Origin: Isoetes taiwanensis
Lineage: Eukaryota > Streptophyta > Lycopodiopsida > Isoetales > Isoetaceae
NCBI GenBank assembly: GCA_021234155.1
Contig: JAJEKV010000004.1
Coordinates: 27,131,818-27,195,817, forward strand
Reading direction: 5' to 3'
DNA: 64,000 nt
In this document: piece after piece, positions 11,631-23,491 of the stretch
How positions within the stretch are numbered: the stretch's first letter is position 1
How the letters are laid out: each line of letters begins with the position of its first letter
Notes under the pieces: model-generated
Told to the model about the DNA's origin: nothing
Database searches by the model: none
Seen by the model: only the letters and a program-made list of their open reading frames with translations
Translations under genes and position numbers: made by a program

Positions 11631-11830
11631 AAATATTCAATACCCTACAATGCTTCACTGAGATTTAATTTTAATGCTACAGCCCATAAAATAGAGCTAA
11701 TAAATATTCAATACCCTACAATGCTTCACTAAGATTTATTTTTAATGCTACAATCCAAAATGGAGCAAGTGCATCGCTGAGATTTATTATTAATGCTACA
11801 ATGCATGAGATAGGGCAAATGGGTCGTTTT
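11631..11830. repeat. degenerate tandem repeat, three units of about 60-71 bp
   Basis: AAATATTCAATACCCTACAA recurs at 11631 and 11702 (71 bp apart), each followed by TTCACT..GATTTA..TTTTAATGCTACA. A third, shorter unit starts near 11765 (GCATCGCTGAGATTTATTATTAATGCTACA). Confidence 0.75.
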
Positions 11831-12259
11831 GGTAGTTTATCAAGGCATACTGCAACTTTTGTTGTAATTCAATAATCTGGATATAACATAAATGCTTTGC
11901 TTGCTAGATTATATGCTTTTTTGCAAGATTAGGCTAAAGACAACTTATGACATTTAACAGGCAACAATTTATTCTCGGCCGGAGTCAAGATTGTATGTAA
12001 ATCTGCTTCTTGGGGCTAGTTGAAAGGTCCTCTATAGTATTTATATACCTCTGTTCTAGTTCATCCTTTTAGTCATCTAATATAATGAGCATGGTAGTTG
12101 TGTTGGTTTCTGGTAAGTGCAACTAGGCTCTAGAGGTAAAAACTTGGCTTAAGCAAGTTCTGGAACATCCAATTATCTCCCGTACGAGAAATTCAATTGG
12201 CAGAGGTGTTCTCTATAAATAAGTGTATCAAGATTCTTTCTAGATTGACTCCGTAGATT
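11831..12259. other. non-coding stretch
   Basis: Nothing recognisable: AT-rich, with no long ORF and no repeat beyond the tandem units to its left. Confidence 0.5.
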
Positions 12260-12345
12260 TTTCTATAGAATGAATGAATGAATGGATTATTATCTTTCAG
12301 GTAGACCAATAAGCCTATGAGACCCAATAAAAAACACAGCAAACG
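12260..12345 (-). mobile_element. LINE-type 3' end with (ATTC)n tail
   Basis: On the minus strand ATTGGGTCTCATAGGCTTAT, then TGGTCTACC and a short A-rich stretch, end in (ATTC)n at 12283-12268. The phrase ATTGGGTCTCATAG is shared exactly with the plus-strand end at about 35680, so the two belong to one family with different tail units. Confidence 0.65.
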
Positions 12346-12579
12346 TATAATTGCCAGGTTAAAAAACCGACAAAGACCAATCCTTTACATGGTATAATAG
12401 CTGGACTGGACCAAGTAGAGCTTACACTCGACATCATCATGGTTATTATAATGTAATAGTTGTTGGCTTGCTGGCTAACTTGTGAAGCACAAATATGTTG
12501 GATAGTTTCCATATTTTATCACAATCCACAATGGCTTTTTATTACAATTCCAGTACATATACGTACTACAAGAACTTAT

Positions 12580-12860
12580 TTCAAGCTTAACACTCAACAT
12601 TTGTCAGACCTTGAGTTTACTATTGGCTGCAAGTGTGATCGGTCCTCTATATTTTCTCATCTTCGAGGTATGTCTGATGTTGCTGTGGTGTCATTGCTTT
12701 GGCAGCCATTAAATCCTTTGCTAAGCAATGGAGACATAGGAGCGCTCAAGAAATTAGAGGATGGTTACTAGCTTTGTATATGGAGCTTCAAATGTGTTGT
12801 TCACAAGCAGTGCACAGTGTCATTTGCCATTTGATAAAAGAATAAGCTAATTTTATTGAA
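12580..12860 (+). pseudogene. LINE endonuclease-domain fragment
   Basis: The plus-strand frame from about 12600 reads LEFTIGCKCDRSSIFSHLRGMSD...VVSLLWQPLNPLLS. It resembles the C-terminal end of an AP-like endonuclease, where S-D-H precedes the strand V-V-S-L; here the His is replaced (MSDVAVVSL). After 12770 the frame shifts (LLALYMELQMCCSQAVHSV). There is no intact ORF. Confidence 0.5.
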
Positions 12861-13670
12861 GCTACTCTTTGCAAAGACCACACAACAAAGGTGCAATGAA
12901 TGTGGGCGATGAAAAGTGTAGTTGCTGGCGTGGGCGACATTCTTTCAACTAACGATTTTGAGAAATCCATTGTCCACGTAAAGAGTATCTCACTTCTAGA
13001 GGATATATGCGACAAACATAAAAAGACCGAAAGTCTTGCCATGACATCTAGAACACCCCATCCTGTGCCTGCACAAATGTGGATAAAACACTTCACAAAT
13101 ATAAACAGATGATAAGCTACAACTGTACCGTGGGTTGAACACAAACCTGTGGTGTATACTTCATGCGATCTGTCCATTCAGAAGATATATCTGACCATAG
13201 ACCATTTCATTCTGCTTCATTTGCCTATGGATTGCAAATCTAGACTATTGCAACTGGTAGAACCTGGCCAGGCCGGTGCAAATCCGACTAAGTGGAAATA
13301 TGACTATTGCAACTGGGAGAAGTTAAAACCTAGCCAAGCCGATTTAGATAGCCCATAGAGGAAAATGAGAGGACTTAATATTCAAAGCGTGGTTTTTTGA
13401 ATCAGATCAGGCTTGTGATCCAACTCCATCCTCATAGATATCCCACGGCCCAGGAGCAAGTTGGGCTGTTTGATTCTCTCCTCACAGGGCCAGCTCTAAG
13501 TTGGTTTGCTCCTTATTGAGAAAAAAGCCCCAGAATTGCAAGATTTTGCTTAGCTTTGGAGACACCGATCGTCAGCGCACAACAGTCACAGAACTTTGCA
13601 ATCTAAGGTAAGGCTCTCGTCCATTCAATATACGCATCGAAATTTCGTCAAATTGCTGTAGATACAGCCT
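12861..13670. other. non-coding, possible 5' UTR of the downstream L1
   Basis: Short open frames on both strands have no recognisable domain. A local near-repeat (GACTATTGCAACTGG) occurs at about 13242 and 13303. From about 13450 the sequence is more GC-rich and may be the L1 5' UTR, but no boundary or target-site duplication was found. Confidence 0.35.
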
Positions 13671-13673
13671 GGG

Positions 13674-13982
13674 ATGATGTTGCACTTTGAGATTGTTTCC
13701 GAAGGTTGCTTTTTAGAAGGAAGCAACTCAACCCTCTGGGAAAATCTTATAAATTATCAGATCTTTCCTAATAGCTTATTTCATAAGGAATACTCCTTTA
13801 TTCCTAGCTGTATTGAATTTGAAGTAGAAATCATTCAAGCTTGGCTAGAAGAGTTTCTTGGCAAAAGAGACATTGCAGCTACAGGTATTTTCAAGGTCTA
13901 CAATCCATTCTCAAACTCAAGAATTACAGTCAAAGTATACAATGATCCAATCCCAGGAGAATTAGAGGAGACTGAACTCTAA
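13674..13982 (+). CDS. hypothetical 102-aa ORF ahead of L1 ORF1
   Basis: The ORF is open from ATG 13674 to TAA 13980-13982. The product is acidic and aromatic (FHKEYSFIPSCIEFEVEIIQ, then WLEEFLGKRDIAATG and a C-terminal PGELEETEL). I recognise no domain. It lies about 340 bp before L1 ORF1 on the same strand, so it may be an ORF0-like leader ORF or an unrelated host fragment. It is uninterrupted while the neighbouring ORF1 has stops. Treat as unproven. Confidence 0.35.
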   Translation: MMLHFEIVSEGCFLEGSNSTLWENLINYQIFPNSLFHKEYSFIPSCIEFEVEIIQAWLEEFLGKRDIAATGIFKVYNPFSNSRITVKVYNDPIPGELEETEL

Positions 13983-14322
13983 AATTGAGATCGAATTGAT
14001 GGGGATACTCGCCTATAATTATGCTTCTTATGGCTATGATCTGGCTTCTGATTAGTTTAGTTGTTTCTTAATTGGTTTGCCTTAGTTATCTTTTTCACTG
14101 CTTTTTGGTTTCTCTTCACTCCCTGTTCTGTTGTTTTCCCCTGATCCTTCCCATTTTGTTGCCAAAATGTCGTCTTTTCCAAAAAACCTAAACATTGATT
14201 TCTTGTTCTTCTTCCACAACTTCCTGCGCCTCTCTCCTTCAAAACAAGGCGATCTTCTTCTCTGATTAAGTCTCATTCACAAAAACCCCTGCTTTTTATC
14301 AAATTTGGAGATTTTCTTTGAT

Positions 14323-17004
14323 ATGGATGCTTCTCAAAAGGAAATGCATCACATGACTCAAGATGTGCCGGAATGGGACAACCTGTCCAAAGATCCTGGT
14401 CTACATGGTGATCCCGTCCTTAATGCCAATGGGGTTCCCCTGCCTTATGGTAATATTCGGCCTGTTCAAGAAAGGATCTCGGATCAGCAGCTTGCACTCA
14501 ATCTGGACCACCTTCAATACCAAACCAAACCCGGACTTTAGCTATATAAAGGTATTCACCTGAACCATGCCAGCATTGCTGAGAAAATAAAGTCTTTATC
14601 TTCTTCTGCTGTTATTGTATCCATTGATAGAGTTGGTGCCAAAATTGAAAAATTGTGGGATGATCTTCTCAGATTAAACAAATCTATCATGATAAACTCT
14701 GTCTGTTGGCTTAGATATCCATATATCCTTGTGGAATGTGGCAACTCTAGATCTGCAAATTACTTGCTCAAACTTGGAAGATCGACCTTTGACACTTTCC
14801 AGTTGTCCTTTTTAAAATGGTACCCTAAGCTTCCAATTGCTGAGTATGACAGATATTACATTGCCTCTGTCTCAATGACTGATCTAAGTCCTATTTATTG
14901 GGATGAAGAATGCTTCTCTGCAATCTTCAATTCTTTTGGCAAGTACATTTGCACATAATATTGTCCCTATAAACCACCTAAATGCTTTGTTCAGCTAAAT
15001 ATCTCCAAACCTGTCCCTACATCTGTGCCTATTCTAGATTTCTATGGCAATCCAATTAATATTCAACTTAGCTGGGTCGGGCTGCCTCTTTATTGTCATG
15101 ATTGCAATTGTAGGCACTTCTCTGGCACGGTATGCCAGAAACATGAGGGTGCAGATGCAGATAAAGATACTAGACAAGCCCCTAATCAAGACATTATGTT
15201 AAGGGAGATGCAAACTGTGACTGCTAAAGGTCAATCAAATTTCAGAAGTCAATCTTACAATATAGCACAGGTCAATCCTATGGTAAAAACATTTACATGG
15301 GAGAGGACTAATGGTAGTAAAAGAAGAATTCAGAAAAAGAGGGAGGTCAAGCAAGCTCAGTCACACTCGGATCTGCTTTTTTCGAGATATCCAAATTGGA
15401 TAATTCGGCTTTGAACATTGGAGGAAATTCTATCAAGATATTAAATAAGGGGTTGGAGTACTCAATAAAAAGATAATCCTCCTTCACATCTTTGATCGTT
15501 CCAAGCAAACAACCCCCAATGACTTAACACATGTTTCAAGGACAATGATATTACCAAAGAAAAGTATATTGAAGGGGAAAGGACCTCTTTTGGAGAATCA
15601 GCTACATCAAGACCATAATCAATTTGATCTTGCCAACACTTTGCAAGATATTATGATAAATTCTAAGAGATCAAGCATCCCTTAGAGCGGTAACGCTAAT
15701 CGGTTGAAAAATAATATCAAATCTCGGTGATTCAACGTAAAGCTAAAAGGTCAAATTTCTCGCAAATATTCTCGGAAGGAAGAAATACTACTAAGGAAAA
15801 CCCTGAGGCTATCACTGCTGATATAGCCACAGGAAGCAACCCCAAAACTGTCAGCAAACACGGGGCATGAAGAATTATTATTTATGGAGAATAAGGGACA
15901 ATTGACTGGAACTATGACTATGAAACCTGTTCCAATCACAACTCTAAGGATCTACATCCAAGCAATGAGATTGAGCCATTTCGAATCTGGGACATGTGCA
16001 AACTTCTCAAATAGAAATACAACATCCTCATGTGCAAGATGGTGAGCAAGATGGTGACAATGGCCAGTTGGTATAGCGAGAAGATTCATCGGATGGAAAT
16101 ATTGGAATAAAATGTCATAACAAATTCAAAATTCTTACTGATATTACTGATGACTTTTGTGCAGATTCCTTTGAGCCAATATCTGTTCCTGACTCCATAC
16201 CTCCACATCAGGATCCAATCCCATCATTTGTAGCTTCCACTCCCTTATACACATCCGAAAACCTTGCCAACTCCCCCTTCAAATGGTCAATCCTACTACT
16301 ACCGATCATAATGCTTTTAATGGCCAAGGGGACCTAATTGATCTCTCCGATCCAATTGAACCTCCACATAGTCAACCTTATCCACACCTAAACCAATTGA
16401 ATGATATCAATCGGGCCATTCTTGAGAGCAACCAGCGAGGGTTACATGTGGAATACATAGTGGATCGAGAATCTTTGAGATAGCAAATGATAACATGGTT
16501 TGTAAAGGGAAAGCAAAGGGAAAGGCAGATCTTACCTCAACAGACACAAATTCAAATCCAGAGGATGAAATGATAACTCCTAAAGTTGATAATGGGAATG
16601 ACTGGCCAGCTCAAGATAAAGAAAACCAAAGATCTCCTTCTTCCAGGCAAGTTCTTTCTGTTATCAAAGATATTAACTCTAATAATTCTGGTTTAAATGT
16701 ATTGCCTTCTAATTCTGATACTTTAAATAAGTCTCTGAATCTCTGTTCCCAGTCTAAATTTTGGACCTGCCCCCATGAATCCTCCTCAGATTCTGATTGC
16801 CCTGATAAAGAAAATGAGACCTTTTCTCAAGTCTGGGAGGATGATATATTTCTCTCAACTCTAAATGCGGTACCTGGGAAAAAGAAAAGTGTGGTCACTT
16901 CTGACAAGGCTAGCAAGGTTATCTCTAGGAACTTTGCATCTCCAGCTTTAAACACTAGACTGCAAACTAAAAAATTCACCAGAAGCCAGAAAAAGAGATC
17001 CTAA
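14323..17004 (+). pseudogene. L1 ORF1 (RNA-binding, zinc-knuckle protein), mutated
   Basis: It starts at ATG 14323. One frame stays coding-like to 15414 but holds nonsense codons at 14539 (TAG) and 14956 (TAA). Residues about 70-210 have the plant ORF1 DUF4283-like pattern (VCWLRYPYILVECGN, SFLKWYPKLPIAEYDRYYIA). A CCHC-type knuckle follows (YCHDCNCRHFSGTVCQKH, at about 15090-15147). From 15415 to about 16490 the frame is lost. It resumes in the original frame at 16495-17004 with a Ser/Asp/Lys-rich C-terminus ending in SQKKRS. In plant L1s ORF1 coats the element RNA. It ends 36 bp before ORF2. Confidence 0.75.
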
Positions 17005-17040
17005 CTGACTTGTCCTCAATCTTTATTTATCCCCCTTTCA

Positions 17041-20000
17041 ATGAAGATCCTTACATGGAATCTTAGAGGTATAAAAGGACCCTTGAAAAGAAGGAGAGTG
17101 ATTGCTCAAATCAGAGAATATAATGCAGATATAATTTTGCTTCAAGAGTTGAGGCTTCCGAATTTTGAATGCTCCAATTTAGCCAATTGGATTGGACCTG
17201 GCTATTCCTCATCATGGATAGAAGCCACTGGCACTTCAGGAGGCATTTGTATCATCTGGAAAAACATCTCTCATTGCTTAATTCATAATAGCCCTGAGAA
17301 AAGTTGGCAGGCAGTGATTTTTAGGAAAAATGATCTCTCTTTTGGAATAATAAATGTTTATGCCTCTACCTCCTCAAAAGAAAGAGAAAACTTATGGCCT
17401 CAAATTGGCAACTGGCTGGAAAACCACAGTACCCTATCTTGGATCATTGCTGGTGATTTCAATAATACCCCTTGCAGAGATCTCAAACTTGGCAGTGATA
17501 TTAATATGACTAAAACTGAGAAGATCAATTGGGATTACTTTATGGACAATTTCCTCTTCACTCATATCCCCTCCCTTTCTGACAAAGTTCACTTGGTCAA
17601 ATAAACAAGAAGGAAGCAAGCGTGTCTTACATTGCCCTTGATAGATATTATGTTAATAACTCTGACAATCCTTTCTGGGATAGTTGTGTTGTTTATAGTG
17701 ATGAGTCCACTTCCATCTCTGACCACCAGCCTCAATTTCTTGAGACCAAACATTTGCTTAGCATTAAAAAAGGATCCAATTGCCCCTTCAAGCTTAACTG
17801 CAGCTTGCTGAACAATGTAAACTTCTGTGATCAGTTCAAATCTTTCTATTTGAATCTCCCAAGAGTGCAACCCTTCAATTCAATGAGAGAATTTTATTCA
17901 AACATCAAAGCCTCCAAAGTGTGGATTAAGAAATGGTCTAAAGATAATTACAACTCTAGAAAAGAGGAAAAAATGAGATGCATGATTAGTATGAAGGAAA
18001 TTAGGCTTCAACTTCAGGGAGATCCTCATAACAGAGAGTTACATATTCAGGAGTCTAATCTTGAGCAATCTATAAAGGCTATGGAGGAATATGAAGCTAA
18101 AGGTGCTGCCATTAAGTGCAAAATCAAATATCTTTCAAATATGGACAATAATAATTCGAAATTTTTCTTTAGAGTGGCTAAAAATAGAGTCCTTAAGAAT
18201 CAGATTTTGGCAGTTAAAAATGATCATGACACCCTTCTGGAAGACCCCAAAGATATTAGCCAATTCTTTTATTCTAAATATTCTGAAGGTAATATTCCCT
18301 GGCAAACTCCAGAAGCCAAAGATTTTATTGACCTGGTCAATACTCTCCCTGATAATGACTATGATCCAATCTCTATTAATGTTACTGTTTTACCCAATGA
18401 GATTGAGATTAAGGCTACTTTAATGCACCTTGCAAAAGGAAAGAGCCCTGGCCCTGATGGCTTGCCCCCTGAGTTCTACTTGAGCTTCTGGGATGTAATT
18501 AAAAATGACTTCATTCATATGATCCATGGCTTCTGGTTGAACAATCATTTACATCCAGCAATTGCTTCTGGCTTGATCACCTTAGTGCCAAAGGTTGAAA
18601 AACCTGAGAAATTCAGTGATTGGAGACCTATCTCCCTCACTAACACCTCTTATAAAGTTTGTGCCAAAATCATAGCCAACAGAATTAATGGACACCTGCA
18701 AAAACATATCTCCATAAATCATTGACCTTCTTGCCAAATAGATTCATTCTAGACAACTATATTCTTTGCTATGGAAGGATCTGCATTGGGCTAAAACCTC
18801 CAATCAGAATTGTATCCTCTTAAAATTGGACTTCTCTAAGGCCTTTGACTCTGTAAGGTGGGATTTCCTTCAATTGGCAATGAAGAAAATTGGTCTTCCT
18901 GATAAGCTTATCCATTTAATCCTTGGGCTCAATGCTCGTGCTCAATCCTCTATTTTGATTAATGGATCTCCTGGTAATTTCTTCCCCCTCAAGAAAGGAG
19001 TTAGACAAGGTTGTCCCTTAGCCCCTTATCTGTTTATTATTGCTGCAGATCAGTTAACTCGTGCCATTCTTCACCATCAACAACTTGGTAATATTAAAGG
19101 TCTTGTTATGCCAAATTCCCAAAATCAATTGACTATCCTCCAATATGCAGATGACTCGTTCTCCTTCCTTCAAAATAATCCTGCAAATATTGAGTTTTTC
19201 CTCAAAGTTGTTAATAATTTCAGTCAAGCTTCAGGTATTCAACTGAATCTTCTTAAATCTGTCATTATTGGTGCCTCAAGTCAACCTAGTATTCATGGCA
19301 TAAAGTGTATTGCAGCAAATCAAACCACAAAATTGCTAGGGATGCCTTTAGGATTGGACATTAATATCAAAACTCTTTGGAATCCTATTGTAGAAAATAT
19401 CAGGAAAAAGCTAAATAATTATGGCAGTTGTCTTTCCCTTGCTGGGAGAACTATAATTGCTTCCTCTGTCATAGCAAGCTCCCATGTCTACTTCTCTTCT
19501 GCTCTCATTGCTCCTAAATGCATTTATCAGCAAATTGAAAGAATTATCAGGAATTTTATTTGGGGCAAGAGGCACTTGGTAAACTGGAATTATGTAACCA
19601 GGAAAAAATCATCAGGTGGCCTTGGATGCAAGAGTTTACTGCTACAGGCTTATGCTTTGGGTGGAAAATATATTTGGAAGGCTCTTTTCCAAAGAAATAA
19701 CCCTGCCACTGAATTTTTATACTATTGGATATCAAAAAGTGGAATTAAAGATCATCCTTCAATCAGTCATCAACTTCCTCACTCTGCTTTCTATGATATG
19801 AAACCTGCTGCCAATATCTCACCATTGATGAGGAATTTATTGCTGGCATGGAATAAAGTTTCTAATGCCTTTTCTCCCATTGGAATCAATCAAGCACATC
19901 ATGCTACAAGTATCTTTTGGAATTCAAACTTAGCTAAGAGGGACAATATTCCTTTGGCATTAATGCATCCTAAAATATATAGGAAATGGCAGATTAATAA

Positions 20001-20861
20001 TATCTGTAGCCTAGGTGATCTACGGGCCAATGGACACTGGATTTCTGGACAACTCTTAAGGCTAAAATAAGGGGAACAAATCTTGACAGGTGATTCATAG
20101 GCATATTGTCAAGTAAAGTAGCCAACCTTACTCTAGATGGTTCTTCTACTCTTCAAACCGATTGGTTATTAAAAGGTAAAAATAAATATAAGGTGTCTAG
20201 GGTCTATGAGCATCTCTCCATTTCAGATCTGTCTTCCAAAGCAGCTACTTCTTTGGAATATTTTGAGCAAAGTGAGAAGGATCTTTTTAGAAATATATGG
20301 AACTCATATTGTGCCCCCAAAATCTCCTATTTTAATTGGTTAATTGCCAACAAAAGTGTTCCAAATCTTCTAGAAATGTGTAGGCATCAAAATATTCAAA
20401 CTATGGCTTCTCAATTATGTCCCTTGAGATGTGGCAATTCTGAATCCATGGAGCATATCTTTATATGTCCTAAATTGCATAATTTCTGGTCATGGTTTGA
20501 GGAGAATTTTAATATTCAAAGACCTGCCACTTTGCTGAATTTTATGATGAATAACAATGCCTTTAAAAATTCTTTATGCTTTATTGCTTTATGGAATATA
20601 TGGAAGCACAGGAATAGAGTTTTATATGGAGGTCACAACCCTGCTATTATTTGGATTAAACTTCAAGTTATATTTGATATTGAAATCACAGCAACAGCTC
20701 ATAGAAATAAACTTGAAGATGCTCAATATGATCACAACTGGATGTCTTTGAAACATTTTGTTGGGTATTTCAATCTTTTTAAGCTTAACTGTCATGAAAC
20801 CATTACTAATGCTGACTCTGTTCTTGATAGAATATCTTTGGAGCTGCAAATACAAGCTTGA
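17041..20861 (+). pseudogene. L1 ORF2: AP endonuclease, reverse transcriptase, zinc-binding domain
   Basis: The AP-like endonuclease occupies 17041-17604 and the start of the next frame: TWNLRG (Asn), LLQELR (Glu), AGDFNNTP (Asp/Asn), then, after a frameshift near 17600, ISDHQP (Asp-His). RT fingers/palm follow at 17622-18725 (KGKSPGPDGLPPEFY, DWRPISLTN) and 18766-20070 (LLKLDFSKAFDSVRWDFL, KKGVRQGCPLAPYLF, the catalytic LQYADDSFSF, and LLGMPLGLD). The zf-RVT domain is at 20106-20861 (WNSYCAPKISYFNWLIANKS, CPLRCGNSESMEHIFICPK). Frames change near 17600, 18725-18766 and 20070-20106, so no single protein is made. Catalytic residues themselves are intact, which suggests a relatively young loss. 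Confidence 0.9.
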
Positions 20862-21312
20862 TCTGCATTTTGATGAAGTGGAAGCTTCCAAATACATTGG
20901 CCTTCCATTGACAGAAAAGCAAGGTGTGCAAAATCAGGTGCAAACTCAGACAGATGACAGTTTCTGGACAGGAAAAGTAAAGGGGAAGCTATATGAAAAA
21001 ATCAGTGACATCCCAAAAAAAGAGATTGACTGGGCAAAAGAGTTTTGCAGAGAAACTCAACTCATGTGTGTGCTATGGTGGTTCATGTATGCTAACAGTA
21101 TGGATATGACAGACAGGCAGTTTGAATTTTATAGAGAATGCTATTACTATCACAGAGGTCGGGCAGATTGCTATGGCACACTTATCCATTTGAATTCCAC
21201 ATGTAACTCCACAAGGCTGATCGAGATTGTTGATTGGGGAAAGAACTTCATACCCATTCTTATTCCACAATTCAGGGATCATTTCCATTTTCTTGACACA
21301 TATAACTTCTGA
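20758..21312 (+). CDS. extra reading frame 3' of L1 ORF2
   Basis: The frame is open from about 20758 and clearly coding-like from 20858 to TGA 21310-21312. It is read one frame away from the zinc-binding frame that stops at 20861. The product is rich in aromatic and acidic residues (WAKEFCRETQLMCVLWWFMY, RQFEFYRECYYYHRGRADCY). I recognise no domain. It may be a third ORF or a frameshifted C-terminal extension of ORF2. It is followed by about 350 bp of AT-rich 3' UTR and the poly-A. Confidence 0.5.
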   Translation: MLGISIFLSLTVMKPLLMLTLFLIEYLWSCKYKLDLHFDEVEASKYIGLPLTEKQGVQNQVQTQTDDSFWTGKVKGKLYEKISDIPKKEIDWAKEFCRETQLMCVLWWFMYANSMDMTDRQFEFYRECYYYHRGRADCYGTLIHLNSTCNSTRLIEIVDWGKNFIPILIPQFRDHFHFLDTYNF

Positions 21313-21689
21313 TACATGCCTCATATCCCTTTAGTCTTGTTGTTTTATGCAGATCATTGGCTCAAGGTATCTTCACGAATTGTAGCTGGTATTATCAGTA
21401 AAATGGTTCCAGATTTTGCTACCTTAGAAAATGCTGTTATTCACAGTAGCATTTTCCTTATTATGACTGCTGGACACTACATTTTCGCTACAGTTTCTTA
21501 ATTGGTTTCATTGCTTAACACTATATTACTATTCATAGATCCTTATGTTTTATTTGGGTTGCATCAAATCCAAATGTTAAACTCTATATGTTGCTGACAT
21601 CTTGTCATGCAATATTTATATTTTGTACTTATTCTCCATAATTAATGATTAAAAAGCTTCATTCCCTCAAAAAAAAAAAAAAAAAAAAA

Positions 21690-22690
21690 TGTCGAAGATA
21701 TGTTATTGTCTATGGAGGACCCTCAGACTTTGGAAGAAGCCATCAGATTTGCAGTTCGCTGTGATAATCGGCTCTTCGAATGTAGGCAAGAGGGACATAG
21801 TCAGGTTTTTCCAATCACACAAGTGCCTGTAGCTACGCTGGCCCCGGTCTCATCTGTAGAATCCAGCAAGTCTGAACCTGAGCCTATGTAGATTGATCGG
21901 GCAGTACGAGGACCGTTATTTGCCGCCGAGAGCAGCGTTGGAAAGAGGCCAATCTTTGCCTTTACTGGGAAGGAACTGGTCATATTGCTCATAGATGCCC
22001 TGTGAAGCATCCAAATCAGTCAGAAAACTTCAAGGGCCAGTCCGAGCAGTAGGAGTCTCTCGTCAGCTGGCTGCCTTTTCTCAGACTCCTCCTACACTTC
22101 TTGACATGTTGCATTTTTCATCTCTATATCATTGAAATTAGAAGTTGGATAGTTAGAAGTGCTGGCGGAACTTGATTGAATGCTTGCTTTCTGGATAGTG
22201 CATTCGCCAGTAAGCACGCCATCCCTAGAAGCAAGATTGAGCATCCTAGTTCTGTCGAAGTGATTGATGGACGGGAGATCTCCTTGGGTGCAGTCACAGA
22301 ATGTACTGCGCCTCTTCAGGTTTTGTTCGAGGGAGCTTCTTGTAGCATTTCCTTCAATCTCATCGCTAGCACATAACCGCTAGTAGTCTTGGGTCTGCCC
22401 TGGCTCGAGCTACATAATCTATAAATTGGTTGGTGTACTAGATCATTTCGATTTGCTAGTTCTAGTTCCAGTTCATCTGCAGTTCAGGCCTTTGCACCAA
22501 CATCAATTTCAGTCCATGCAGTATCGTGGGCTGCTGATTCCGTCTTTGCTGCTCCTGCTCCATGTTCTTATTCGACTCTTGTCTCTGCTTCAGTTCATGC
22601 CGCAGATTCTGATCATGCTCTCGATGATGTCCTAGCTCTAGTTCTTGCTCAACTTCCTGCTCTGCAGACCATGATTGTCACTCAGACACA
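21690..22690 (+). pseudogene. Ty3/gypsy gag-protease remnant
   Basis: Plus strand. A gag segment at 21700-21891 (DPQTLEEAIRFAVRCDNRLFE) precedes a knuckle at about 21952-21996 (CLYWEGTGHIAHRCP). There the second Cys of the CCHC pattern has become Trp. A pepsin-like protease stretch follows at 22176-22440 (NACFLDSAFASKHAIPRSKI, then LVVLGLPWLELHN), with several stops and a frame change. The catalytic D-S-G lies in a broken part. It is the same family as the minus-strand copy at 37655-38216, which keeps DSGAT. The L1 poly-A abuts it at 21690, so the L1 may have inserted into this element. Confidence 0.78.
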
Positions 22691-23432
22691 TAAAATAAAA
22701 TTTGGTAGATGCCCGAAAGATCCATTCAAACGCCTTGGTTTCTTCAAGACACAGAAGCATTAGATCTATTGCCAATGGTACGCGGACTATGTTGCAGCGA
22801 ATTTAGTATCTGCATCACACTTTTCCATTTCTCAAACTGTTACTAGAATTTTCTATGACTTTGCAAAAACAAATAGGTGGTCTGAAGAAACAGTAAGTAC
22901 CACTAGAACTGGCGTCTGTAGCGGAATGCTCTTTGTGGTCGTAATATAGCATCTCTTGAGCACATGATTGGGAAAGGCCATGTCTTGGATGATATAGAAC
23001 TGATAGGTCCACCTGATGCTACATGGTGCTATTACATGGTACTAATTCAAATGCATACAAATAAGAAAGAGATGGAATTGACCTATGCCCGTGTGGAGAA
23101 CCGTGTCTTGTTTTCTAGGATCTCCATCTAAAAAGTCTAGTCAATGACGGCTTGTTACCTCCAGAGCGTGCTACTATATGCAGTTGCAGTCAGCTTTGAG
23201 ACATGTCAATCAACATGTGTTTTCCACTGGTATACTTCATGCAAAGTCTCAATCCATTGCCATTGACTTATGGGAACCATGCAATAGATATAACATGAAT
23301 GATTGAATGGAAGAACCATCATTCATTTAAATTGGATTTATGTCAGGATTTTGGACCATTTTGGCACTGCAACTTTTTCCCAGGTCAGTAAATTTGCATC
23401 GAGAATGTGACTTTTTTTTATAACAGCACAAC
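22691..23432. other. unassigned region
   Basis: No supported gene. Short plus-strand frames have no recognisable domain. A poly-T run (23409-23419) lies near the 3' flank of the next element. Confidence 0.4.
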
Positions 23433-23491
23433 ATGATTGCATTAAAAATTAAAAATACTTCACATATGCATGTCGAGTTACATATTGCCAA

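Larger units (their letters stand above)
13500..21689 (+). mobile_element. near-full-length L1-clade LINE with poly-A tail
   Basis: Plus-strand order: possible leader ORF, ORF1 (14323-17004), ORF2 (17041-20861), an extra 3' frame (to 21312), 3' UTR, and an A21 tail at 21669-21689. ORF2 has the L1 order endonuclease, RT, zinc-binding. The copy is inactive: two nonsense codons early in ORF1, lost frame in mid ORF1, and at least three frameshifts in ORF2. The left boundary is approximate. The right flank (TGTCGAAGATATG) is gypsy gag sequence, but no matching target-site copy was found upstream. Confidence 0.88.
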
